This document shows, piece by piece, positions 44,577 through 52,293 of a stretch of DNA of 57,559 nt; position 1 is the stretch's first letter, and each line of letters opens with the position of its first letter. The stretch is from Candidatus Competibacter sp. GTDB lineage: Bacteria > Pseudomonadota > Gammaproteobacteria > Competibacterales > Competibacteraceae. A model generated the notes under the pieces. It saw only the letters and a program-made list of their open reading frames with translations, was not told the origin of the DNA and searched no databases. Made by a program: the position numbers and the translations under genes. Location: assembly GCA_029624815.1 (NCBI GenBank), contig JARSSH010000052.1:1-57559 (forward strand). Reading direction: 5' to 3'.

Positions 44577-45236
44577 ATGGGGGAACAACGACAATCGGCA
44601 ATCCGCGTCCTGCTGGTGGGAGCGACCGGCTTGGTCGGGGGACATTGTTTGACCCAATTGCTGGCGGACGACGACATCGGCCAAGTCACGGTCTTCGCTC
44701 GCCATCCGCTGGAACCAACCCACCCGAAACTTACCGTATACTTGGTGGACTTCGACCAACTGCGCGATCACGCCGGCGCGATCGACGCCGATGTCGTCCT
44801 GTGCTGCCTGGGCACCACCCATCGGGCGGCCGGCTCGCCGGAAGCGTTCGCCAAGGTCGACCACATTTACGTTGCCGAATTGGCCCGGCTGGCGGCGACG
44901 CGCGGCGTACCCTGCTTTGTGCTGGTCTCGGCGGTCGGCGCCGACCCCAGTTCGCCGGTCTTCTACAACCGGGTCAAGGGTCGGGCCGAGGCGGCGGTCA
45001 GCGAACTACCCTTCAAGACCGTTCACCTGCTACGCCCCTCGTTGCTGTTGGGCGAACACCGTGAAGCTCGACCGGTCGAAGATTGGAGCCAGCGACTGGC
45101 GCCCCTCTGGACGCCTTTCCTGTGGGGACCGTTCAGCCGCTACCGGCCGGTGCCGGCGGAAACCGTCGCCGCCAAAATGGTCGAACTGGCCAAGAGCGAC
45201 CAGAGAGGCGTACACATCCACCACTTTAGCTCCTGA
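44577..45236 (+). CDS. NAD(P)-binding SDR-like protein (HTATIP2/atypical SDR type)
   Basis: The 219-residue protein has an N-terminal Rossmann motif (VLLVGATGLVGGH) and segments typical of atypical SDRs related to human HTATIP2/TIP30. These are VVLCCLGTTHRAAGSPEAFAKVD, FVLVSAVGADPSS, and a proline-containing FYNRVKGRAE stretch carrying the catalytic tyrosine. Its substrate is unknown. The ATG at 44577 follows a GGGAG box; an earlier in-frame ATG at 44448 has none and adds unlike sequence. The next gene begins 11 bases after its stop. Confidence 0.85.
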   Translation: MGEQRQSAIRVLLVGATGLVGGHCLTQLLADDDIGQVTVFARHPLEPTHPKLTVYLVDFDQLRDHAGAIDADVVLCCLGTTHRAAGSPEAFAKVDHIYVAELARLAATRGVPCFVLVSAVGADPSSPVFYNRVKGRAEAAVSELPFKTVHLLRPSLLLGEHREARPVEDWSQRLAPLWTPFLWGPFSRYRPVPAETVAAKMVELAKSDQRGVHIHHFSS

Positions 45237-45247
45237 CCGCGGTCTGA

Positions 45248-46201
45248 ATGGTTATCGCACGAAAACGCCAGGCTCCGGGATCGGCCGCGGTCGCGCTGCT
45301 GACGTTACTCGCCTTACTGGAATCGCAGTCGGCGCTGGCCAAAAAACTCTACAAATATCGGGATGCCAGCGGCGCCTGGATGTTCACCGACCGACCACCG
45401 GCCACCGATGTGCCGGTCGAGGTCAGTCAGTTGGCGGTTCGCGATCTACCGGCCAGGATCAGCATCCGCAACCGCGGCACACCGGAAGCGCCGATTCTGG
45501 CGGCGATCAACGACTATTACGGCCCGGTGCAGGTGGAAATCAGCGCCGAATCCCTGAAAAACATGCGCGCCGAACCGCCGCTGCCGGTACGGGTGGTCGT
45601 CCCGGCCCGCACGGAACTCACGGTGGTCGCGCTCAAGCCAGTCGGCCTGCGCTGGAGCTACAATTACCAGGTACGGGCGGTACTGGGCGACCCCGCCGCC
45701 GTGCACCGGCCCGAGCAACCTTACGCACCGCCGTTCGCGCTGGGACAACAGTTCCGGATCGGCCAGGCATTCGACGGCGCCTTCAGCCACCAGCACCCGC
45801 AGAGCCGCTATGCGGTGGACATCGGCCTGCCGCTCGGCACGCCGGTGCGCGCCGCACGCGCCGGGATCATCATGGAAGTGGCCGGCGATTTCTTCGATGG
45901 CGGCGCCGACCCGAAGTATCGGAGCCGGGCCAACGCAGTGCGTGTCCTGCACGACGACGGCACCATCGCGGTGTATGCCCACCTGCATCCGGACTCGATC
46001 CAGGTGGCGCCCGGCCAGCGAGTTAAGCGCGGCGCCTGGCTGGCCAATTCCGGCAACACCGGCTTTTCCACCGGCCCGCACCTGCATTTCGCGGTGCAGC
46101 GCAACGCGGGCATGGAGCTGGTCTCGATCCCGTTCGAATTCGCCGGGCCCGACGGGCAGGGCATTACTCCGGTCGCCGGCATGTCGCTGACGGCATATTG
46201 A
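45248..46201 (+). CDS. Periplasmic M23 peptidase with N-terminal DUF4124-like segment
   Basis: The 317-residue protein has a signal peptide (cleavage near ALA, residue 31), followed by a DUF4124-like stretch (KLYKYRDASGAWMFTDRPP), a linker domain and a C-terminal LytM/M23 domain. Zinc-site residues are the H-x-D-like SRYAVDIG segment with the upstream histidines and the GPHLHFAVQ motif. It probably cuts or regulates peptidoglycan cross-bridges. Start ATG at 45248. It may be co-transcribed with the SDR-like gene upstream. Confidence 0.9.
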   Translation: MVIARKRQAPGSAAVALLTLLALLESQSALAKKLYKYRDASGAWMFTDRPPATDVPVEVSQLAVRDLPARISIRNRGTPEAPILAAINDYYGPVQVEISAESLKNMRAEPPLPVRVVVPARTELTVVALKPVGLRWSYNYQVRAVLGDPAAVHRPEQPYAPPFALGQQFRIGQAFDGAFSHQHPQSRYAVDIGLPLGTPVRAARAGIIMEVAGDFFDGGADPKYRSRANAVRVLHDDGTIAVYAHLHPDSIQVAPGQRVKRGAWLANSGNTGFSTGPHLHFAVQRNAGMELVSIPFEFAGPDGQGITPVAGMSLTAY

Positions 46202-46400
46202 ACGCTCGCTTCCGTTTCCCCGTCATGACCCCAACGCAACCGGACGCGCGCCAGTCTTGCACGCCGTTCCCGGACTCCGTCCGCGCCTTCCCCCGCGCCG
46301 GACGCGATCCCACCTGAATCCATATTCGGCGGTCGGCGGACGGATGTCCCCTGTCCGGCCGGGCCGCTTTCTTTCGTTCACCACCCAAAGGAGGAATCCC

Positions 46401-48095
46401 ATGCCTTTTCGTTGGCTAGCCATTCCGATCCTCGGCTTACTGGCGCAAAGTCCACACGCCCAGCCGGCCGCCGCTCCGTCGGAAACCGCGCCCGTCACCT
46501 CGACACAGGAGCCGCTCCCCGCCACTCCATCGCGGGAAACGCAGCTACGAACGCTGATCGACACCATCCAGGAAGTCGAGGCCGAGCGCGCCGATCTGAG
46601 CCGGCGGTTGAAGCGCGCCACCGATCCCGCCGAAGTGCAGCAGATGAACGAGCAGGCGACACAAATCGCCGGCCGGCGCAAGGAGTTGCAAACCGCGTTC
46701 GAAGAGATCGCCACCGGCGGCGCCAGCAGCGCTGAACTCCAGCAAAAAACCGAGACCGCGTTCGACTGGCAACAGGAAATCGAGGATTTGATCCGGCCAC
46801 TACTCGACGAGCTGAAACGGCTGACCGAACGGCCACGAATGATCGAACGCCTGCGCAGCGAGCGGACCCTGTACGAGAACCGGCTGCAAACCGCCAATGC
46901 CGCCGTCGCCCATATCGAGCAAACCCTGGCGGCGGCGGAAGGAGCAACCGTAAAAAAGGCCTTGCAGGCGACGCTGGAACGATGGCAAGACCATCGCAAG
47001 GAAGCCGAAAGCCGCTTGCAACGCATCAATGCCCAACTTGAACGGCTGGCCGCGCCGGGCGAACCCACCGGCAAGCGCTTCGCGCTCACGCTTCAGGAAT
47101 TCGCCAGCGGTCGGGGCCTCAATCTAGTACTGGCGATCGGCGGTTTCGTACTGACCTATCTGGTGCTGGGTGGATTTGGCCGACTGACCGGCTGGCTTGC
47201 GGACCGTGGCCGCCCACGGAAAGCCCGCCGGCTGGCGCGAGTGACCGCATTGTCTTTCAAGGCGCTCACCTTGATCCTGGCCTTTTTCACGGCCACCCTT
47301 ATTCTGTACGCCTGCGGCGACTGGCTGCTGCTCGGCCTGCTGATCCTGCTGGCGATCGGCGTTCTGTGGGGCCTGCGGCAGTCGCTGCCGCGCTACGTGG
47401 CCGAAATCCGCATCCTGCTCGGCATGGGCAGTGTGCGGGAAGGCGAACGGATCGTATACGCCGGCGTACCCTGGCGGATCACTTCGCTGAATGTCTACTC
47501 GACCCTGAGCAACCCGCTGCTACGCGGCGGCACCCTGCGTCTGCCGCTCGACCGGCTGGTCGATTTGCAGTCGCGCCCCCACGCGCCGGAGGAATCCTGG
47601 TTTCCCAGCCGGGAGAACGATATCGTGATTCTGGATGGCGACATCCACGGCAAGGTGCTGGTACAGACTCCCGAGGTGGTCCAGGTACAGGTCGTCGGTG
47701 CGGTCAAGACCTTCGCGGTCGCCGACTATCTCGCCAAAAGCCCGCGCAACCTGTCGCTGGAAGGCTTCGCGGTACCCGTCGTCTTCGGGCTGGACTACCG
47801 TCATCAGGGTGAAATCCTGAGCGAAATCGTGCCCCGGTTGCGCGCGCATCTGGAGGAGCAGTTGGAACAGCAGCCGTTCCGTCCCCATCTCAAGGATCTG
47901 CTGGTGGAATTCAACGAAGCGGCGGCTTCCTCGCTCAACCTGTTGATCGTGGCGGTATTCATGGGTAGCGGAGCCGAGTATTACTGGCCGATTCGCCGTT
48001 TCCTGCAACGCACCGCCGTAAGCGCTTGCAATCAATACAACTGGACCATCCCGTTCGACCAGTTGACCGTGCACCTGCCGCCAGCGCAGTCCTAA
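46401..48095 (+). CDS. MscS-family mechanosensitive channel-like protein
   Basis: The 564-residue protein begins with a signal peptide (cleavage near AQA, within residues 15-30) and a periplasmic part of about 200 residues rich in E, R and Q with coiled-coil character. Three membrane segments follow (about 240-260, 284-304 and 308-326) and then an MscS beta domain (GSVREGERIVYAGVPWRITSLNV and LRLPLDRLVDLQSR). The C-terminal domain is cytoplasmic. The pore helix lacks the usual glycine/alanine pattern of MscS, so gating may differ. Start ATG at 46401 has an AAAGGAGGA box. Confidence 0.85.
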   Translation: MPFRWLAIPILGLLAQSPHAQPAAAPSETAPVTSTQEPLPATPSRETQLRTLIDTIQEVEAERADLSRRLKRATDPAEVQQMNEQATQIAGRRKELQTAFEEIATGGASSAELQQKTETAFDWQQEIEDLIRPLLDELKRLTERPRMIERLRSERTLYENRLQTANAAVAHIEQTLAAAEGATVKKALQATLERWQDHRKEAESRLQRINAQLERLAAPGEPTGKRFALTLQEFASGRGLNLVLAIGGFVLTYLVLGGFGRLTGWLADRGRPRKARRLARVTALSFKALTLILAFFTATLILYACGDWLLLGLLILLAIGVLWGLRQSLPRYVAEIRILLGMGSVREGERIVYAGVPWRITSLNVYSTLSNPLLRGGTLRLPLDRLVDLQSRPHAPEESWFPSRENDIVILDGDIHGKVLVQTPEVVQVQVVGAVKTFAVADYLAKSPRNLSLEGFAVPVVFGLDYRHQGEILSEIVPRLRAHLEEQLEQQPFRPHLKDLLVEFNEAAASSLNLLIVAVFMGSGAEYYWPIRRFLQRTAVSACNQYNWTIPFDQLTVHLPPAQS

Positions 48096-48137
48096 CGCAC
48101 CCTCTCGCGCACCGCCCACCGGTCAGCGAGCGCTCCT

Positions 48138-49058
48138 TCACCCCGGCAGCGGTCGCGGCGGTTGCTCGCTGCTCGGATCCTCGTGGATCAGCACGTCGGC
48201 ATTGGGAAACACCGCCAGCAGGTTCGTTTCCACTTCGTCGGCCACCCGATGCGCTTCCAGCAATGTCAGATGGTCGTCCATCATCAGGTGCAACTGGATA
48301 AAGTAGGTCTGTCCGGAGCGGCGGGTGCGCACCTCATGCATGCCGCGCACCCGCGGATGGGCGCGGATGATCTCCTTGATCCGGGCGTGCACCTCGGGAG
48401 GCAGTTCGTGATCCATCAGCAATTGAATGGATTCGTAGCCGATGTGCCCAGCGCTATAGAGAATGTACAGCGCGATGCCGATCGCGAACACCGGATCCGC
48501 CCTCGGCCAACCCAGCATCGCCAACCCCAGGGCCACGATAGTGGCGGCGTTGGTCAACAGGTCGGTGGCGTAGTGCAGGGCATCGGCGCGGATGGCCGTG
48601 GACTGCGTGCGGCGAATCACGTAATGCTGGAACAACAGCAATGCTCCGGTGACGACAATGGCGAACAGCAGCACCCCAACGCCGACCAGGGCGTCGTTGA
48701 TCGGCTGCGGGTGCAACAAGCGATTCACCGCATGCAGAACCAGGAACACCGCCGAACCGGCGATGAACGCCGCCTGCACCAGCCCCGCCAGCGGTTCCGC
48801 CTTGCCGTGGCCGAACCGGTGATTGCGATCGGGCGGTTGCAGCGAATAATGCACCGCCAGCAGATTGATGATCGACGCCGCCACGTCCATCATCGAATCC
48901 ACCAGCGACGCCAGCACGCTGACCGAACCGGTCAGCAGCGCCGCCGCCAGCTTGCCGACGATCAATATCGTTGCGGTAAACACCGATGCGTAAGTCGCCA
49001 ACCGCAACAGACGGGCGGTTTGGGCTGGATCGGCGGTCAACGGCGTTTCGTCGTTCAT
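48138..49058 (-). CDS. fieF: Cation diffusion facilitator FieF-type Fe/Zn transporter
   Basis: The 306-residue CDF exporter has six membrane segments and a cytoplasmic C-terminal domain. Site A residues are D54 and D58 (SLVDSMMDVAAS) with H162 and D166 (LHYATD). The inter-helix HRFGHGKAEPL matches E. coli FieF. It exports divalent metals in exchange for protons. It is convergent with the MscS-like gene and divergent from ptsP. Confidence 0.93.
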   Translation of the reverse strand: MNDETPLTADPAQTARLLRLATYASVFTATILIVGKLAAALLTGSVSVLASLVDSMMDVAASIINLLAVHYSLQPPDRNHRFGHGKAEPLAGLVQAAFIAGSAVFLVLHAVNRLLHPQPINDALVGVGVLLFAIVVTGALLLFQHYVIRRTQSTAIRADALHYATDLLTNAATIVALGLAMLGWPRADPVFAIGIALYILYSAGHIGYESIQLLMDHELPPEVHARIKEIIRAHPRVRGMHEVRTRRSGQTYFIQLHLMMDDHLTLLEAHRVADEVETNLLAVFPNADVLIHEDPSSEQPPRPLPG

Positions 49059-49126
49059 AAGCCTTCATTCCCGGTCATTCGAAAACGATCTATTCTAACG
49101 AGCTTCCGGCCGACGCGCGGCGCGAA

Positions 49127-49152
49127 CTCTTGGGACAATCTCTTGGGACAAT
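49127..49152. repeat. Perfect 13-bp tandem duplication
   Basis: CTCTTGGGACAAT occurs twice head-to-tail at 49127-49139 and 49140-49152, in the 270-base gap between the divergent fieF and ptsP genes. It is a recent-looking slip duplication. The gap otherwise shows no clear promoter; TAGAAT on the minus strand near 49095 could be the fieF -10 box. Confidence 0.9.
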
Positions 49153-49328
49153 GGCCAATCTCACCCGCCCAAGGTGCGCTCGCCGAACCCGGAACCTTCG
49201 TGATCTGGCATTTTATGAAGCCGATAACACATTGAAGCATCATTTAATCCTTGGTCCCCTCGCGCTATCGCAGCCCCTTGTGGTGGCTCATCCCTCGAAC
49301 CGTTTCCAGTCGGAAGGAACTCCGCCAC

Positions 49329-51599
49329 ATGCTCAAAACCCTGCGCCGCATCGTTCAGGAGGTCAGCGCCGCGCCGGACTTGCCCAGCGCGCTGGCGATC
49401 ACGGTCAATCAGATTCGGGATGCGATGCGCGTCGCTGCCTGCACCCTCTATCTGGCCGACGAAGACAACCGCGAGTACGTTCTGATGGCCACCACCGGCC
49501 TGCATCCGCAGGCCGCCGGCCGCGTGCGTTTGAATCGCCAGCAAGGCTTGATCGGCTTGGTGGCCGAACGCCAGGAACCGCTGAACCTGGAAGACGCGCC
49601 ACGCCATCCCCGGTTCCATCCGGTTCGGGACGTGGGCGAAGAGGCGTATCACGCTTTTCTTGGCGTGCCGCTGATTCAGTATCGCCGGGTGCTGGGCGTG
49701 CTGACCATCCAACATACCGCGACCCGCCAGTTCCATCCCGCCGAAGTGGATTTCCTGGTCACCATCGCCGCCCAACTGGCCAGCACGCTCAATCACGCCA
49801 TTCTCAGCGGCGCCACCCAGGAGCTGCTCAACCCGCTGGCGACCGGCACCCGCGCCTTGCAAGGCATCGCCGGCGCGCCGGGCGTGGCCATGGGCGCCGT
49901 GACCATCCCGCACCTTCTGGCCGACCTCGACGATATTCCCGACCGTGCGGCAACCGACCCCGCCGCCGAGGAAGCGGCGTTTCGGGCGGCCATCGCCACC
50001 GTCGATGACGAGCTGCGCGGCGCGTGCGAACGGCTCTCGCCTCTGTTGCCGCCGACCGAACAGGCGCTGTTTACCGTCTACCGGATGATGCTGAGCAGCG
50101 ACAGCCTGATCGGCGATACCTTGACCGGCATCCAAGCCGGCCGCTGGGCGCCGACCGCCTGGCGCGACGCGGTGCTGGCCAGGGTCCGGTTGCTGGAACG
50201 GGCCGAGGATCCCTATCTTAGCGCCCGCGCCGAGGATATCCGCGATCTGGGCCGGCGGGTGCTACACCATCTGCGCGCGGACCCTAACCGGCAGGCCAAA
50301 CTCGCCACCGCCGAGCGCTGCGTGCTGGTAGCCGAGGAAATGAGCGTGGCCCACCTGGCGGCGGTGCCGCCGGAACGACTGGCCGGCCTGGTCTGTCTGC
50401 GCGGTTCGGCGCTGTCCCACGTCGCCATTCTGGCGCGGGCGATCGGCATTCCGGCCGTCATGGGCCTGGGCGACCGACCGATCGGCCGCTACGAGGGTTG
50501 CGCCATCATCGTGGACGGCTATCAGGGCCGGATCTACATCGAGCCGGACCCGGCGGTGCGCGAGGAATACCGGCAACTGATCGCTGACGAGGCCGAACTG
50601 TCGGCCGAGCTGAACGCCTTGCGCGACCAGCCGGCCGTCACCCGCGACGGCTATCCGCTGTCGCTGTACGCCAAGGCCGGGCTGCTGGCCGACATCGCCA
50701 CCGTCCGCGACAGCGGCGCTGGAGGCATCGGCCTGTACCGTACCGAATTCGCCTTCATGGTGCGCGAGTCGTTCCCCAGCGAGGACGAGCAGTGCCGAAT
50801 CTACCGGCAAATGCTGACCGCCCTCACGCCGCGCCCGGTGGTCATGCGCACCCTGGACATCGGCGGCGACAAAACCCTGCCCTATTTCTCGATCGAGGAA
50901 AAGAATCCCTTCCTCGGCTGGCGCGGGATGCGCTTCACCCTCGATCACCCGGAGATCTTTCTGACGCAGTTACGCGCCATGCTGCGCGCCAACGCCGGGC
51001 CCAACAATCTGCGCATCCTGTTCCCGATGATCACCACGGTGGAAGAGGTGGAGGAGGCGCTGCGCCTGCTGGACCAAGCCCATCGGGAATTGCGGGAAGA
51101 GGGCCTGCCAACGGCGCGACCCCCGGTCGGCGTGATGATCGAGGTACCCTCCGCTGCCTGGCAGGCCGCGCAACTGGCCCGGAAGGTGGACTTCCTGTCG
51201 GTCGGCACCAACGATCTGACCCAGTATGTGCTGGCGGTGGATCGCGACAACGCCCATGTCGCCGGCTTGTACGACAACCTGCATCCAGCGATGCTGAAAA
51301 CCATCGCTTACATCATCGAAGAGGGGCATCGAGCCGATCGCCTGGTCAATTTATGCGGAGAGATGGCGGCCGACCCCGGTGCGGCGGTGTTGCTGCTGGG
51401 GATGGGCGCGGATAGCCTGAGCGCCAGCACCGTCAGCCTGCCGCGGGTCAAGTGGGCGATCCGCAGCTTCACCCGAACCGAAACGCGGGAGCTGGCGCGG
51501 CAGGCGCTGCAACTGGATACCGTCCGGCAGGTGCGCCGGCTGCTCAACGATGCCCTTCGGCGCGCGGGCCTGGGTGAAATCGTGCACGAGATCCATTGA
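49329..51599 (+). CDS. ptsP: PtsP, GAF-domain enzyme I of the nitrogen PTS
   Basis: PtsP (EI-Ntr) takes phosphate from phosphoenolpyruvate and passes it to NPr in the nitrogen-related phosphotransferase system. The 756-residue protein has an N-terminal GAF sensor domain (about 1-165), the EI swivel domain with phospho-His H364 (GSALSHVAILA), and the C-terminal PEP-binding barrel (GGIGLYRTEFAFM, MRTLDIGGDKTLPYF). I use the ATG at 49329; an earlier start at 49251 gives an extra non-family stretch. In E. coli rppH precedes ptsP; here fieF lies upstream on the other strand. Confidence 0.95.
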   Translation: MLKTLRRIVQEVSAAPDLPSALAITVNQIRDAMRVAACTLYLADEDNREYVLMATTGLHPQAAGRVRLNRQQGLIGLVAERQEPLNLEDAPRHPRFHPVRDVGEEAYHAFLGVPLIQYRRVLGVLTIQHTATRQFHPAEVDFLVTIAAQLASTLNHAILSGATQELLNPLATGTRALQGIAGAPGVAMGAVTIPHLLADLDDIPDRAATDPAAEEAAFRAAIATVDDELRGACERLSPLLPPTEQALFTVYRMMLSSDSLIGDTLTGIQAGRWAPTAWRDAVLARVRLLERAEDPYLSARAEDIRDLGRRVLHHLRADPNRQAKLATAERCVLVAEEMSVAHLAAVPPERLAGLVCLRGSALSHVAILARAIGIPAVMGLGDRPIGRYEGCAIIVDGYQGRIYIEPDPAVREEYRQLIADEAELSAELNALRDQPAVTRDGYPLSLYAKAGLLADIATVRDSGAGGIGLYRTEFAFMVRESFPSEDEQCRIYRQMLTALTPRPVVMRTLDIGGDKTLPYFSIEEKNPFLGWRGMRFTLDHPEIFLTQLRAMLRANAGPNNLRILFPMITTVEEVEEALRLLDQAHRELREEGLPTARPPVGVMIEVPSAAWQAAQLARKVDFLSVGTNDLTQYVLAVDRDNAHVAGLYDNLHPAMLKTIAYIIEEGHRADRLVNLCGEMAADPGAAVLLLGMGADSLSASTVSLPRVKWAIRSFTRTETRELARQALQLDTVRQVRRLLNDALRRAGLGEIVHEIH

Positions 51600-51620
51600 T
51601 CCCGTCCGCCGCTCAAAATG

Positions 51621-51646
51621 ACAGCGCGGGCCGAAACCCGCGCTGT
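51621..51646. terminator. Hairpin between convergent ptsP and hsp20
   Basis: ACAGCGCGGG (51621-51630) and CCCGCGCTGT (51637-51646) form a perfect 10-bp stem with a six-base loop. It lies between the convergent ends of ptsP and the Hsp20 gene. The T-run is weak on both strands (CATTTTG on the minus side), so it may stop transcription from both directions only partly. Confidence 0.6.
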
Positions 51647-51697
51647 TCGAACGATTCGCCGAAACGTGGCATCCCGCCGCGCCCGGCCTGGATTGGG

Positions 51698-52138
51698 TCA
51701 GCTTTCGATGGCGATCCGCCGCGGTTGCGCCGACTCGCGCTTCGGCACCATCACCTCCAGCACGCCGTCCCTACACTTGGCGCTGACCTTATCGGCATCG
51801 GCCACATCCGGCAGCGAGAACCGCCGCAGGAAGGTTCCCCGCACCCGCTCGACCCGACGATACTGCTCGGTCTCTTCCTTCTTCTCGGCGGATCGCTGGC
51901 CTTTCAGGGTCAGCACCCCGTTTTCCAGGGTAATATCGATATCCTTGATATCCACACCTGGCAGATCAGCGTGGATGACGAACTGGTTCGGCTCTTCCTT
52001 GATGTCCACCGCCGGCGCCCAGTCGGCCAAAATATTGCCCGCCTCTTCGTCGCCGAAGCGACCGCTATCCAGCAGGCGGTTTACTTCCCGCTGCAACTGG
52101 TTCAACACATTGAAAGGTTCATAGCGCATCAGAGCCAT
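51698..52138 (-). CDS. Small heat-shock protein Hsp20
   Basis: The 146-residue alpha-crystallin protein is an ATP-independent holdase that keeps denatured proteins from aggregating. It has the N-terminal MALMRYEPFNVLNQLQREVNRL helix, the alpha-crystallin domain (WAPAVDIKEEPNQF to DGVLEVMVPK) and a short tail with the I-x-I-like AIES end. The ATG at 52138 follows a GAGGAGG box. A sigma-32 promoter lies about 64 bases upstream, so heat induction is expected. It is divergent from the TIR-CHAT gene. Confidence 0.95.
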   Translation of the reverse strand: MALMRYEPFNVLNQLQREVNRLLDSGRFGDEEAGNILADWAPAVDIKEEPNQFVIHADLPGVDIKDIDITLENGVLTLKGQRSAEKKEETEQYRRVERVRGTFLRRFSLPDVADADKVSAKCRDGVLEVMVPKRESAQPRRIAIES

Positions 52139-52201
52139 GGTTATGCCTCCTCTATCTTGGGGTTTCGGCGTTTTATCGAACGCCCCTTGCTCTTACCGTC
52201 A

Positions 52202-52229
52202 AGATGGGGTCAAACCTGCTCTTTTCAAG
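52202..52229 (-). promoter_or_regulatory. Sigma-32 (heat-shock) promoter of hsp20
   Basis: On the minus strand, CTTGAAA (52229-52223) and CCCCATCT (52209-52202) are separated by 13 bases, a near-perfect match to the RpoH consensus. The start of transcription would be near 52195, leaving a leader of about 57 bases. That leader can form a hairpin (GGCGTT with AACGCC at 52161-52186) before the ribosome binding site, which could act in thermosensing; that part is inference. Confidence 0.8.
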
Positions 52230-52293
52230 CGTCCCTCCAGGTATTTTTGCGCTAACATCCCCAGTTGATCCGACACCTTTGCGGAGTCGCACG

